Of a DNA stretch of 64,000 bases, positions 53,898-62,700 are shown piece by piece. A program made the translations under genes and the position numbers. Under the pieces are notes generated by a model. That model worked only from the letters and a program-made list of their open reading frames with translations, had not been told where the DNA came from and ran no database searches. Position 1 is the stretch's first letter. Every line of letters starts with the position of its first letter. The stretch is from JAFDWI01 sp963764215 (GTDB lineage Bacteria > Actinomycetota > Acidimicrobiia > Acidimicrobiales > Iamiaceae): NCBI GenBank assembly GCA_963764215.1, contig CAVXRS010000005.1:434001-498000 (forward strand), in the 5' to 3' direction.

Positions 53898-54659
53898 ATG
53901 TTCATGGGTATGGCAGGACGGCAGGTTTTCCTGGTCGACCTGGGCGCTGGGGGACTGCCGTTCGTTGCCCACAGCGGGTGGATCGGAACATGGGAGGACT
54001 GGGAGCCGCAGCTTGCAGCCCTGAGTCGGACTCGACGGGTGGTCGGCTTCGACCATCGAGGCGTAGGTCACACCGGAGGTGATCCAGGGAGCGTGACCCT
54101 CGACGCCCTGGTCGACGACCTCATCGGCCTCCTCGACGCCCTCGGCATCACCCGCTGCGCACTCGGCGGGTTCTCAAGCGGCAACCGCGTGGTCCAGGAG
54201 GCGGTCGCCCGCCAACCCGACCGCTACGCCGGTCTGGTACTCATGTGCCCGTACGAGGCGCCGGAGGTCAACGAGGGGTTCATCGCGTTGCTGCAAGCCG
54301 ACTACGACGCAGGGATCGAAGCCTTCCTCGACATGTGCCTTCCCGAGCCAGACAGCGACCACGTGCGCTGTTGGGCGCGTGAGGTGCTTCATCTCTCGAA
54401 CGCCGAGCAGGCGGTGGCGCTGCTGAGGGCCCTCTCCGGACAGACGGTGGCCACCCAGCGGCCCGGCACGCTGACGCTTCCCACTCTGGTCGTGCAGGGC
54501 GATGCCGATCCACTTTCGCCGGTCGCCTACGGCGAGGCACTGGTGGCTGCCATACCCGGTGCAAAGCACGCGGTGGTCCCCGGCGGGCACCTCATCGCCC
54601 AGACCCGTCCTGAAGCGACGGCCGCACCGATGGTGGACTTCGTGGCCGCGCTCGACTGA
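53898..54659 (+). CDS. Alpha/beta hydrolase
   Basis: The 253-residue protein has the canonical alpha/beta hydrolase order: LPFVAHSGWIGTWEDWEPQL (oxyanion region), VVGFDHRGVGHTGG, nucleophile elbow GGFSSGN (Ser93), Asp in VVQGDADPLSPV, and His in VVPGGHLIAQ. The elbow is GFSSG, fitting G-x-S-x-G. No signal peptide, so cytosolic. The gene is isolated between two copies of the same long palindrome, like a cassette. Several in-frame starts are possible (53871, 53898, 53904). The substrate cannot be predicted. Confidence 0.85.
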   Translation: MFMGMAGRQVFLVDLGAGGLPFVAHSGWIGTWEDWEPQLAALSRTRRVVGFDHRGVGHTGGDPGSVTLDALVDDLIGLLDALGITRCALGGFSSGNRVVQEAVARQPDRYAGLVLMCPYEAPEVNEGFIALLQADYDAGIEAFLDMCLPEPDSDHVRCWAREVLHLSNAEQAVALLRALSGQTVATQRPGTLTLPTLVVQGDADPLSPVAYGEALVAAIPGAKHAVVPGGHLIAQTRPEATAAPMVDFVAALD

Positions 54660-54699
54660 CCGCTGCCTGCTGGCTGGGCGGAGATGGTCGCCGCCTCCG

Positions 54700-54752
54700 C
54701 GTTTTGGGTGCCGGTTCCGGTCACTCAGTGACCGGAACCGGCACCCAAAACG
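54700..54752. repeat. Perfect 25-bp-stem palindrome, copy 2
   Basis: Arms 54700-54724 and 54728-54752 are identical to those of copy 1 (53785-53837); only the 3-nt loop differs (TCA instead of CCA). It lies 40 bp after the hydrolase stop. The shared flanks (CTCCG before, GGTCGT after) indicate duplication of a unit slightly larger than the hairpin. Confidence 0.85.
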
Positions 54753-54763
54753 GTCGTGGCAGC

Positions 54764-54791
54764 GGTGTCGTAGCGGCGGTGTCGTAGCGGC
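54764..54791 (+). repeat. Two tandem 14-bp repeats GGTGTCGTAGCGGC
   Basis: Two exact copies (54764-54777, 54778-54791) follow palindrome copy 2. The unit contains GTCGTAGCGGC, which also follows palindrome copy 1 at about 53839, so these repeats seem derived from the palindrome's flank. Confidence 0.75.
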
Positions 54792-54804
54792 GGGGTCGAC
54801 CCGC

Positions 54805-55146
54805 TCAGTCCGTCGACGACGTCGACGACGCCGGGCTCTTGGAATCCGTGGAGCCCTTCGCACCGGACGAATCGCTCTTGGTCGACGAGTCGCTCTTGGT
54901 CGCCGAGCTGCTCTCGGAGCTCTCCGAAGAGCCGGTCGCCGCAGGCGCGGCCGTCGTCTTGGAGCCCTTGTTGCCGCTGTCGGTCACGTAGAACCCCGAC
55001 CCCTTGAACGCGATCCCCACGTTGCCGAAGACCTTCTTGAGTTTGCCCCCGCACTTGGGGCACTCGGTGAGAGGGTCATCGGAAAACGACTGCACGGTCT
55101 CGAACTGGTGACCACAGTCGGTACAACGGTATTCGTAGGTGGGCAT
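54805..55146 (-). CDS. FmdB-family zinc-ribbon protein
   Basis: The 113-residue protein opens with PTYEYRCTDCGHQFE, followed by ECPKCGGKLKKVFGNVGIAFKGSGFYVTD split over residues 35-60; the two CxxC pairs form the zinc ribbon of FmdB/CxxC_CxxC_SSSS proteins, presumed regulators or small zinc proteins. The last 50 residues are a Ser/Lys/Ala-rich, disordered tail that is longer than in many relatives. ATG 55146 fits the family start exactly. Confidence 0.85.
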   Translation of the reverse strand: MPTYEYRCTDCGHQFETVQSFSDDPLTECPKCGGKLKKVFGNVGIAFKGSGFYVTDSGNKGSKTTAAPAATGSSESSESSSATKSDSSTKSDSSGAKGSTDSKSPASSTSSTD

Positions 55147-55305
55147 GCGTTTGACCTCGAAGGATCGGCCTCGAACGACGCGGCAGCGGGAAACCCGCCG
55201 GCATCGGCCTACGAGCATATCGACCGACCGCAGAATCCGAGGAACCCGTCGGCTTCGCTAGCATGAGTCAGTTCCATACGGATCGGCCCGAGGAGAGCGT
55301 GAAGC

Positions 55306-56196
55306 GTGAGTGACGTGGTGCGTACTGCGGTGATTCCCGCCGCCGGGCTCGGCACCCGTTTTCTGCCGGCCACCAAGGCCCAGCCCAAAGAGATGCTCCC
55401 GGTGGTCGACAAGCCGGCGATCCAGTACGTGGTCGAGGAAGCCGTGCGGGCGGGAATCGACGACATCCTGATCATCACCGGCCGGGGCAAGCGGAGCATC
55501 GAGGACCATTTCGACCGCCAGTTCGAGCTCGAGTACTTCCTCGAGGCCAAGGGCAAAAAGGAGTTGCTGAACACGGTCCGTGACCTGGCCGAACTCGCCG
55601 ACATCCACTACGTCCGCCAGGGCGAGCCCCTCGGCCTGGGCCATGCGGTCTCGGTGGCGCGCAAGCACGTCGGGAATCGCCCCTTCGCGGTGATGCTCGG
55701 TGACGACCTGATGATCGACGACTCCCGGGTGCTCCGCTCGATGATCGACGCGCACGCCGAAAGCGGCGCGCCGGTCGTGGCACTGCGCGACGTGCCCCGC
55801 GACGAAATAAGCCTTTACGGCTGCGCGGACGTGAAAGTCGACGGCACCTCACCGGTCGTGCACATCAAGGGCATCGTCGAGAAACCCGACCCGCACGAGG
55901 CACCCTCCACCATGGCCGTGATGGGCCGGTACGTGTTCACACCGGCGATCTTCGACCTGCTCGATCGGGTCAAACCGGGCGTGGGCGGGGAGATCCAGCT
56001 CACCGATGCCATCGCCCTGATGCTGGAGGGTGGCGACGTCCTCGGCTATGTGTTCCGTGACGGTCGTTACGACATCGGTTCGAAACTCGACTACCTCCGC
56101 GCGACGGTGGAACTGGCCCTGCAACGTGACGACATCGGAGCGCCGTTCCGGCAGTTCCTCGTCGAACTTCTCGAAACGGAACCGGAGAGAACCTGA
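55306..56196 (+). CDS. galU: UTP-glucose-1-phosphate uridylyltransferase
   Basis: The 296-residue nucleotidyltransferase makes UDP-glucose for glycan and lipid synthesis. The N-terminal loop VIPAAGLGTRFLPATKAQPK holds the GxGTRxxP motif and catalytic Lys. Further marks are MLPVVDKPAIQYVVEEA, GQPLGLGHA-type substrate loop (QGEPLGLGHAVSVARK) and GVGGEIQLTDAI. GTG 55306 is preceded by AGGAG. It is probably co-transcribed with moaC, whose start is 2 nt after its stop. Its product could feed the GT4 locus at 20-23 kb. Confidence 0.95.
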   Translation: MSDVVRTAVIPAAGLGTRFLPATKAQPKEMLPVVDKPAIQYVVEEAVRAGIDDILIITGRGKRSIEDHFDRQFELEYFLEAKGKKELLNTVRDLAELADIHYVRQGEPLGLGHAVSVARKHVGNRPFAVMLGDDLMIDDSRVLRSMIDAHAESGAPVVALRDVPRDEISLYGCADVKVDGTSPVVHIKGIVEKPDPHEAPSTMAVMGRYVFTPAIFDLLDRVKPGVGGEIQLTDAIALMLEGGDVLGYVFRDGRYDIGSKLDYLRATVELALQRDDIGAPFRQFLVELLETEPERT

Positions 56197-56197
56197 A

Positions 56198-56704
56198 GTG
56201 GTGACCAGCCGCGGCTTTCTCGACCCACTCGCCACGACCCGGGCGGGCGACGCCGCGATCAAAGAGGTCACGCATCGCCGCGCCGTCGCTCGCGGCCGGG
56301 TCCTCATGAAGTCGTCCACCGCGTCGTTGGTCGCTCGAGGAGCGGTCACCAAGGGCGATGTGCTCGCAGTCGCCCGGGTGGCGGGGATCCAGGCCGCGAA
56401 GCGGGCCGCGGATCTGCTCCCGCTGTGCCATCCGGTCCTCGTCGGATCGGTCTCGGTCAACTTCCGCATCGAGGACGATTTCATCGAGGTCGAAGCCCAG
56501 GTCGACACCGTGGACCGCACCGGGGTGGCGATGGAGGCGATGACCGCGTGTTCGGTGGCTTGTCTGTCGATCTATGACATGTGCAAGTCCGCGGACCGGT
56601 CCATGTCGATCTCCGAGATCTCGTTGTGGGAGAAGACCGGCGGACAGTCCGGGCCCTATCGTCGTTCGACTGGCGAAGATGACGGCGTCGTAGTAGAACC
56701 GTAA
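56198..56704 (+). CDS. moaC: Cyclic pyranopterin monophosphate synthase
   Basis: The 168-residue enzyme converts the MoaA product to cyclic pyranopterin in molybdenum-cofactor synthesis. Conserved parts are TTRAGDAAIKEVTHRRAVARGRV, AVARVAGIQAAKRAADLLPLCHP, VDRTGVAMEAMTACSVACLS and the C-terminal LWEKTGGQSG with the active-site Lys. The GTG at 56198 (or 56201) follows GGAGAG. The usual moa neighbours are absent here. Confidence 0.92.
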   Translation: MVTSRGFLDPLATTRAGDAAIKEVTHRRAVARGRVLMKSSTASLVARGAVTKGDVLAVARVAGIQAAKRAADLLPLCHPVLVGSVSVNFRIEDDFIEVEAQVDTVDRTGVAMEAMTACSVACLSIYDMCKSADRSMSISEISLWEKTGGQSGPYRRSTGEDDGVVVEP

Positions 56705-56861
56705 CAACCGCCGCACGGTCGTCACCTGCTTCGACGACGACCACGACGACGGGGATGCGCCAATGGCGGTGCATCTCGTCCAGACCGATCCGACCGTTGG
56801 CATCCACCACTTCCCGGTGGTGGCCCAGTACGGTCACAGCTACCAAAGGCAGGCACGGAGC

Positions 56862-57362
56862 GTGACAGTCGTGGTTCTGGCAGTACTGGCCATCGTGTGG
56901 ATAGTCGTACTCGGGTCCTACGCCCGCGAGCGTTTCGGTGGCCGCCACCACGACAGCGTTTCGGCCTTCAAGACCCAGTTGTCGACCCTCCAGCGCACCC
57001 AGCCTGGGGCACGCCCGGCGATGGGCGCGCAGTTCGGCGACGCACGTGTCCGGCGAGGCCCGAGCGTCGGTGCCGAGCTGGCCCGGATTCGCCGACGCAA
57101 CATCCTTTTCGGTCTGCTCGGCGTTGCGGTCTCGACCGCGCTGTTGGCGGTGGTGAGCGGGTCGGCGCTCCTGATCGTCGCGAACGTCGTGGTCGACCTC
57201 GCGCTCGTCGGCTACATCGTCCTGCTGGTCAACCAACAGAAGATCGTCGCCGAGCAACGGGTCAAGGTCCGGCGACTCCATCCGACGGCGCATCCCGCGT
57301 CACGGGCGGCGAATTCCCGTGAACTGCGCCCGGGTCTTGCGGCGGTCGCCCGACACCGCTGA
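56862..57362 (+). CDS. Two-helix membrane protein of unknown function
   Basis: Starting at GTG 56862 the 166-residue protein opens with a transmembrane helix (TVVVLAVLAIVWIVVLGSYAR), followed by a basic cytoplasmic linker with HHDSVSAFKTQLSTLQRT, then a second hydrophobic pair (about 85-130, NILFGLLGVAVSTALLAVVS and LLIVANVVVDLALVGYIVLL) and a basic tail. I believe similar proteins starting directly at the first helix occur in other Actinobacteria. The longer reading from ATG 56763 adds a soluble N-terminus and is less likely. Function unknown. Confidence 0.6.
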   Translation: MTVVVLAVLAIVWIVVLGSYARERFGGRHHDSVSAFKTQLSTLQRTQPGARPAMGAQFGDARVRRGPSVGAELARIRRRNILFGLLGVAVSTALLAVVSGSALLIVANVVVDLALVGYIVLLVNQQKIVAEQRVKVRRLHPTAHPASRAANSRELRPGLAAVARHR

Positions 57363-57374
57363 AAGCCCGGCAGC

Positions 57375-57866
57375 TCAGCAGAGGTCCACGAACTCCTGCA
57401 CCACGAAGACGTAACCGGTGGCCTGGTTCTTGGCCACGCCGGTGCCGTGGTGGTCGAAAGCGGGGTCGAGGATGTTCGCCTTGTGCGGCGCCGAATGCAT
57501 GAAACCGTTGTCGACTGCGCTGATCGACGGGCCCATGCCGACGTTCTCACCCAGCTTGCACCAGGTGCCCGCCTGATAGCCCGAGGCCAGGTTCGAGTGA
57601 TGCAGGTACCCGTCTTTGGCGAGCTGATTGGCCCAGGCCTGGGCCTTGGTGTCAGCCGGTGTGTAGTCGACGAGCGCCGCGCGGCCGTACGCGGCACGAT
57701 CGTTGTTGATGTCGGTCTGGACGGCGAGCTGATCCTGGGAGATACAGCCGGCCACGATGAGCGCGGTGCAGACAGCGACCAGGCCGAGGCCCAGCTTGCG
57801 GCGCCTCTTCGAACGGGGTCGCGGGGCGGTCACGTCGGCTGTGAGCGACGGTGAAACGTTTGCCAT
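57375..57866 (-). CDS. CAP-domain (SCP-like) lipoprotein
   Basis: The 163-residue protein has a basic N-terminus, a hydrophobic signal with lipobox LIVAGC (Cys about 41) and a CAP domain: QTDINNDRAAYGRAALV, AQAWANQLAKDGYLHHSNLA with the first His, CKLGENVGMG, and NGFMHSAPHKANILDPAFDHHG with the H-x-x-N-I motif. Bacterial CAP proteins are often secreted and of unclear role. ATG 57866 is chosen from the signal peptide. It converges with the preceding membrane-protein gene. Confidence 0.87.
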   Translation of the reverse strand: MANVSPSLTADVTAPRPRSKRRRKLGLGLVAVCTALIVAGCISQDQLAVQTDINNDRAAYGRAALVDYTPADTKAQAWANQLAKDGYLHHSNLASGYQAGTWCKLGENVGMGPSISAVDNGFMHSAPHKANILDPAFDHHGTGVAKNQATGYVFVVQEFVDLC

Positions 57867-58002
57867 ATCCGTACTATCGGTCGATTCGGGCGGCCGGCTT
57901 GAGCCGGACAGGCCAGACATTCGCACGCGTGGCGGGGCCGGGAATTGGAGCGGTCAACCGGGCGGAAGGCGGGCGCAGCCGAGGAGACGGGACGTCGTGG
58001 GG

Positions 58003-58008
58003 TATGAT
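58003..58008 (+). promoter_or_regulatory. -10 hexamer TATGAT of tRNA-Ala
   Basis: TATGAT matches the sigma-70 consensus at five of six positions and ends 13 nt before the tRNA, giving a leader of about 6 nt. No good -35 is seen; the preceding TGGGG may act as an extended -10. Confidence 0.55.
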
Positions 58009-58021
58009 CGGAGTTCCCCTC

Positions 58022-58095
58022 GGGGGTGTAGCTCAGTTGGCTAGAGCGCTTCGGTCGCATCGAAGAGGCCGTGGGTTCGAATCCCATCACCTCCA
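58022..58095 (+). tRNA. tRNA-Ala (CGC anticodon)
   Basis: Acceptor GGGGGTG pairs with CACCTCC (one G-T), discriminator A, D arm GCTC...GAGC, anticodon arm CTTCG-GTCGCAT-CGAAG with anticodon CGC (decodes GCG), T arm GTGGG-TTCGAAT-CCCAT. The 3' CCA is not encoded as such (ACCGG follows). Confidence 0.92.
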
Positions 58096-58275
58096 CCGGA
58101 TTGGTCGTCCTCTCACGGCGGTCCTCCCACCGTGACGCCGCTCGTCCCGGCATGGTCTGCGACCCATCGCCGGAGGGTCGCGGACGAGGATGTCCCCGTG
58201 TGCTGAGGCGGTCGAGGGCCAGGCACTTCGCACCGGGGCTTTGTCGGAGCGGCGCCGAGTGGTAGCCATCGGGGC

Positions 58276-59505
58276 ATGGAATCCGCCGATCCCCACGACG
58301 ACCCATCGCACCGCACCCATCGTGGTGGTGACGACCCTCTCGATTTCCTCGGTATCGACGAACTCCTCGACGACACCGAGCGCCTCGTGCGGGACACGGT
58401 CCGCGCCTTCGTGGCCGATCGGATTCTCCCGGACATCGCCGACTGGTTCGAAGCTGCCACCATCCCCGCCGAACTCGGACCCGAGCTCGGAAAGTTGGGC
58501 CTGTTGGGGATGAACCTCAAGGGCTACGGCTGTGCCGGGACGACCGGGGTGCAGTACGGACTGGCGTGCACCGAACTCGAGGCCGGTGACAGCGGTATCC
58601 GCAGCTTCGTGTCGGTGCAGGGTTCGCTCTCGATGTTCCCGATCTGGATGTACGGATCCGAGGAGCAGAAGAACGACTGGTTGCCCTCGATGGCGGCCGG
58701 CGAGACGATCGGGTGCTTCGGGTTGACCGAACCCGACTCCGGCAGCGATCCGGGTTCGATGCGAACCCGGGCCCGGCGCGACGGTGGCGACTGGGTCCTC
58801 AACGGTACCAAGATGTGGATCACCAACGGCGGATTGGCCGACGTGGCGATCATCTGGGCACGTGCCGATGCCGACGGCGAAGGGCCCGGACCCATCCACG
58901 GGTTCATCGTCCCCACCGACACCGCGGGCTTCACCGCGAACGACATCACCCGCAAGCTCTCACTGCGGGCGTCGGTGACCAGTGAGTTGGTGCTGAGCGA
59001 TGTCCGCGTGCCCGAGTCGCACCGACTTCCCGAGGTGCACTCGATGCGCGGGCCGCTGTCGTGTCTCAACGAGGCCCGCTACGGCATTCTCTGGGGCGCG
59101 GCAGGTGCGGCACGGGCGTGCTACGAGGCGGCACGGGCCTACGCCATCGACCGGATCCAGTTCGACCGCCCGATCGCGTCCTTTCAGCTCACCCAGCGCA
59201 AACTCGTCGAGCTGATGGTCGAGGTCAACAAGGCACAGCTGGTCGCGCTGCACCTGGGTCGGCGCAAGGACGCCGGGCTGCTCTCCTCGGCACAGGTCTC
59301 GTTCGGGAAGATGGAAAATGTCCGCGCCGCACTCGAGGTCGCCCGGCAGGCCCGTTCGATCCTGGGGGCGAACGGCATCACCCTCGAATATCCGGTGATC
59401 CGGCACGCCAACAACCTCGAATCGGTCTACACCTACGAAGGGACCAACGAGATCCACACCCTGGTGCTCGGACAGGCGATCACCGGGCTGTCGGCCTTCG
59501 GCTGA
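58276..59505 (+). CDS. Acyl-CoA dehydrogenase, glutaryl-CoA dehydrogenase-like
   Basis: The 409-residue FAD enzyme has the three acyl-CoA dehydrogenase domains: helical N-terminus to about 145, beta domain with GCFGLTEPDSGSDPGSMRTRA and KMWITNGGLADVAIIWARA, and C-terminal helices with RIQFDRPIASFQLTQRKLVEL. The catalytic base is Glu in VYTYEGTNEIHTL, matching the glutaryl-CoA dehydrogenase type, which oxidises and decarboxylates glutaryl-CoA to crotonyl-CoA in lysine and tryptophan breakdown. A related acyl-CoA substrate is possible. Its 3' end overlaps the convergent antiporter gene by 26 bp. Confidence 0.87.
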   Translation: MESADPHDDPSHRTHRGGDDPLDFLGIDELLDDTERLVRDTVRAFVADRILPDIADWFEAATIPAELGPELGKLGLLGMNLKGYGCAGTTGVQYGLACTELEAGDSGIRSFVSVQGSLSMFPIWMYGSEEQKNDWLPSMAAGETIGCFGLTEPDSGSDPGSMRTRARRDGGDWVLNGTKMWITNGGLADVAIIWARADADGEGPGPIHGFIVPTDTAGFTANDITRKLSLRASVTSELVLSDVRVPESHRLPEVHSMRGPLSCLNEARYGILWGAAGAARACYEAARAYAIDRIQFDRPIASFQLTQRKLVELMVEVNKAQLVALHLGRRKDAGLLSSAQVSFGKMENVRAALEVARQARSILGANGITLEYPVIRHANNLESVYTYEGTNEIHTLVLGQAITGLSAFG

Positions 59506-61097
59506 CCGCTCCGGGGTGGCGCCGATCCGACCGGCGGCTCAAAACCACCCAGAGTCCGCCGAGCGTGAAACCGGTGAGCGAGAACGCCAACGGAAGCCCG
59601 AACCCGTAGAACACCTTCAGGGAGATGGCGGCGCCGCCCACCCCCAGGTCCTGGACCGCGGCGGCGGCCAACTGGTCGACCCAACCGGCCGCCCAGCCGA
59701 GTGCCGGGCCGGCCAGAGCGAGCGCCAGCATGGGGATGACGAAGGAGGCCAGGGGCGGGGCCGGTGGATCGGTCGTGGGGTCGGCCCCGGTATCGGTCCC
59801 ACCGAACACGCCGATTCCCCGCACGAATCGCCACCCGTACGCCGCGGCGCAACTCGCCGAGATGATGATCGCCGCGATCGTCAACCGGTGACCGGTGAAC
59901 GACGAGTGCAGCAGCGCCACATAGGACGCGTCCTTTCCCACGGCCCCTGCCATGGTGGGAATCCCCACCATCGACGCCGCCGCGATGGCCGCCGCGACCT
60001 GCAGTCCACGCCAGTCGCGCCCCAGGCGCGGTATCGCCCCGATGACGTTGGTCCGGGTGTTGCGTTCGACGATGCCCACCACCATGAACATCGAGGACTT
60101 GAACCCGGCATGGGCGACCAGCAGCATCCAGGCGGCCCGGTCGGTGGCCGCGGTGCCGATGCCGAAGAGCACGACGAGCAGCCCGAGCTGGTTGACCGTC
60201 CCGAACGCCAGCAGCAGGTTCAGGTCCCGGGCCCGGATGGCCCGGTAGCCGCCGACGAACATCGACACGACCCCGACCGCGAGCACCGTCGGGAGCCAGA
60301 ACGCGAAAGCCGAACCGAGGAGGGCGAAACGGGCGATCAGATAGATCCCGCACTTCACCATCGTCGAGGCATGGAGGAAGGCGCTGATCGGGGTGGGCGC
60401 GTCGAGCGCTGCGGGCAACCAGGAATGGAACGGAAACTGGGCGGACTTGGTGAATGCCCCGAGCAGGATGCCGACCAGCGCGACCACCACCAGCGCTGAA
60501 TGGGCCGGTGCGGCGTGGACGATCGTGGTCACCTCGGTGCTGCCCACCTGGTGCGCGAGGAGCAGCAGTCCGGCCAGTAGCGCGACCCCTCCGGGGCCGG
60601 TGATCAACAGGGCCCGGCGCGGCGGCGGCATGGGCTTCGGGGTTGTCTCGATGGCCGATCAGCAGGAACGAGACCACCGTCATCGTGAGCCAACAGCAGT
60701 AGAGCAGCACGACATTGTCGGACAGGACGACACCGAGCATGGAGGCGGTGAACAGCGACGACAGTCCGGCCAACTGCGCCGAGCCCGGATGATCGTCGGG
60801 AAAGTAGTCGAGGGCGTAGATCGCCATGGCCAGGCCCACTGCGCCGTCGACGAGGGCCAGGGTGAGCGCGAGTCCGTCGAGGCGGAATGCCACGGCGAAG
60901 TCGAGCGAGGGAATCGACAGGACCTGCTCCTCGAAGCGGTGTCCAGCGACCACCGCGGAGACGTGGAGACCCATCCAGGCCAGAAGGATGACCTGGGCCA
61001 CCGCGGCAGCACCGAAAGCCTGATGTCTGGTCAGCCGGTTCGAGCAGCCGAGCAGGACCAGGCCGACGACGATGAACACGCCCAGACAAAAGGCCAT
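59480..61097 (-). CDS. NuoL/MrpA-like proton-translocating membrane subunit, one frameshift
   Basis: After joining frames near 60611-60631 the protein is about 538 residues with about 14 helices. It belongs to the complex I/Mrp antiporter family: ALDYFPDDHPGSAQLAGLSSLFTASMLG from the N-terminal part, then FHSWLPAALDAPTPISAFLHASTMVKCGIYL with the conserved Lys/His of the proton channel, LLAFGTVNQLGLLVVLFGIG, and MLLVAHAGFKSSMFMVVGIVE. It stands alone, without other nuo or mrp genes, as do some orphan NuoL-like proteins. ATG 61097 was chosen from the first helix. Substrate ion unknown. Confidence 0.8.
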
Positions 61098-61227
61098 GGT
61101 CGCGTCAACGCGCCGGGAACGATTGCGGCATCGTGCATCGAGGGTAACCCGCAACCCGCGCACCATCGACGAGGGGACCGGCCCCAGAGGTTCGGTCGGT
61201 CGGCGGTGGAGGGGACAGACTGCACCG

Positions 61228-61878
61228 ATGGCCGAGGGCTCCCCAACCACTCCTGCAGAGGTCGCGCTGGTCGTCGCCGGTGTCGCCGCGTTGGGCAACT
61301 GGTGGGCGGTGTCGACCGGGCATCGTCGGGTCGAGTGGGTCACCAAGCCGCTGGTCATGGTCGCGCTCGTCGTCGCCGCGATCGCGCTGGACCCCACCGA
61401 CGGAACCGTGCGCCTGCTGGTCGTGGTGGGTCTGGTGTTCTCGTTGGCCGGTGATGTGCTGCTGATGTTGCCGCGCGAGCGCTTCGTCGAAGGTCTGGCG
61501 TCGTTTCTGGTGGCCCATCTCGCCTATGTGGCGGCGTTCGTCCTCGACCTGTCCTCGGCTCTCGGGCTTGCCGTCGGGGTCGTGGTCGCCCTCGCGGCGT
61601 CGATCGCGGTGGGTCGGCCCGTCGTGGCGGCCGTGAGGCGTGACGAACCCCGGCTCACGGTGCCGGTCATCGCCTACATGGGCGTGATATCGGCGATGTT
61701 CGTCGCCGCATGTGGCACCTTGGAGGGGTGGACGATTCTGGGCGCGACCGCATTCTTCGCCTCCGATGGAATCCTGGCGACGAACAAGTTCGTGCGCCCG
61801 CTGCCCGCCGGGCGGTTCGCGGTCATGGCGACGTATCACCTCGCACAGGCCAGCTTCGTGATCGCGCTCGTCCGATGA
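61228..61878 (+). CDS. YhhN/TMEM86-family membrane protein (lysoplasmalogenase-like)
   Basis: The 216-residue protein has about eight short helices with the YhhN signature LVFSLAGDVLLMLP (Ser-x2-Gly-Asp) and FFASDGILATNKF, both containing the paired acidic residues thought to form the active site. Relatives hydrolyse the vinyl-ether bond of lysoplasmalogens. A ribosome site GGAGGGG precedes ATG 61228. It overlaps the next gene as ATGA. Whether this organism makes plasmalogens is not shown here. Confidence 0.85.
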   Translation: MAEGSPTTPAEVALVVAGVAALGNWWAVSTGHRRVEWVTKPLVMVALVVAAIALDPTDGTVRLLVVVGLVFSLAGDVLLMLPRERFVEGLASFLVAHLAYVAAFVLDLSSALGLAVGVVVALAASIAVGRPVVAAVRRDEPRLTVPVIAYMGVISAMFVAACGTLEGWTILGATAFFASDGILATNKFVRPLPAGRFAVMATYHLAQASFVIALVR

Positions 61879-62399
61879 AGCGCGCGACGGGAATGGTGGT
61901 CCTGTTCGGGCTGTGTCTTGCGGGCGCGTTCGCCTGTGCGGCAGGCGTGCGCAATGTCGACTCCCGAGGGGTCGAGCGGGCGATCGTCGGTCGGATGGAC
62001 GGCCGATTCGCGCCGGACGCGATCTCCGGTGCGAGGTGCCCGAAGGGCGTGCGCTTCTCCAGTGGCACCCACTTCCAATGTGTGCTCGACGTCGAGGGAG
62101 TCCGGGTCCCCGTCCGGGTCGAGGTGACCAACGCGAAGGGACGTATCACGTTCGCACCGATCCATGGGGTGGTGGTCACCCGGGCCGTCGAGAACGACCT
62201 GACTCGTCGTATGCACGATGTCTACGACGAACCGAACGACAAGGCCGACGTGAAGGTGAGCTGTCCCGGCGCGCAGATCCGGTTGCTCGACGTGGGGGCG
62301 CACTTCGACTGCACGGTGCAGGCGGGCGACGGTCGATTCACCGAGCGCGTCACCGTGTCGGACCGGGCGGGGAACGTGACCTACCGCGCCCTGCAGTGA
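61875..62399 (+). CDS. DUF4333-like repeat lipoprotein
   Basis: The 174-residue product has a signal peptide with a plausible lipobox (LAGAFAC) and two repeats of about 70 residues, each with a paired Cys: ARCPKGVRFSSGTHFQCVLDV and VSCPGAQIRLLDVGAHFDCTV. The pattern matches DUF4333, a small secreted domain common in Actinobacteria with no known function. Its ATG overlaps the YhhN stop, so the two are co-translated. Confidence 0.72.
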   Translation: MKRATGMVVLFGLCLAGAFACAAGVRNVDSRGVERAIVGRMDGRFAPDAISGARCPKGVRFSSGTHFQCVLDVEGVRVPVRVEVTNAKGRITFAPIHGVVVTRAVENDLTRRMHDVYDEPNDKADVKVSCPGAQIRLLDVGAHFDCTVQAGDGRFTERVTVSDRAGNVTYRALQ

Positions 62400-62505
62400 C
62401 CGCTCCATGTGCCACACCGGTGGCCGAACGCGCTACCGTCGCTGCGAGGAGAACACGTGCCATTCGCATCGTCGACCCGAGGTGCGACGAGATGAGGAGA
62501 TCCCG

Positions 62506-62700
62506 ATGAAGGTGGTTGTCGACTACGACCTCTGCGAGTCCAACGCGATCTGCATGAGCATCGAACCCACCGTTTTCGAAGTCCGCGACGATGACATGCT
62601 CTACGTCCTCGACGAACACCCAGACGAGTCGAAGCGTGACAAGATCGACGAAGCCGTACGTCGCTGTCCGAAGCAGGCCATCTCCGTCGTCGAGGACTGA
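62506..62700 (+). CDS. [3Fe-4S]-type ferredoxin
   Basis: The 64-residue ferredoxin has cysteines at positions 10, 16 and 54 (LCESNAIC and RRCPKQAI). The position of a fourth ligand (13) is Asn, as in the [3Fe-4S] ferredoxins that serve actinobacterial cytochromes P450. GAGGAG precedes ATG 62506. It is followed with a 4-nt overlap by its probable reductase. No P450 gene lies within the window. Confidence 0.9.
   Translation: MKVVVDYDLCESNAICMSIEPTVFEVRDDDMLYVLDEHPDESKRDKIDEAVRRCPKQAISVVED

Noticed and set aside
53715..54791. Possible CRISPR array
   Set aside because: The 14-bp repeats are directly tandem with no spacers, the palindromes occur only twice and enclose a gene, and no cas gene is present.
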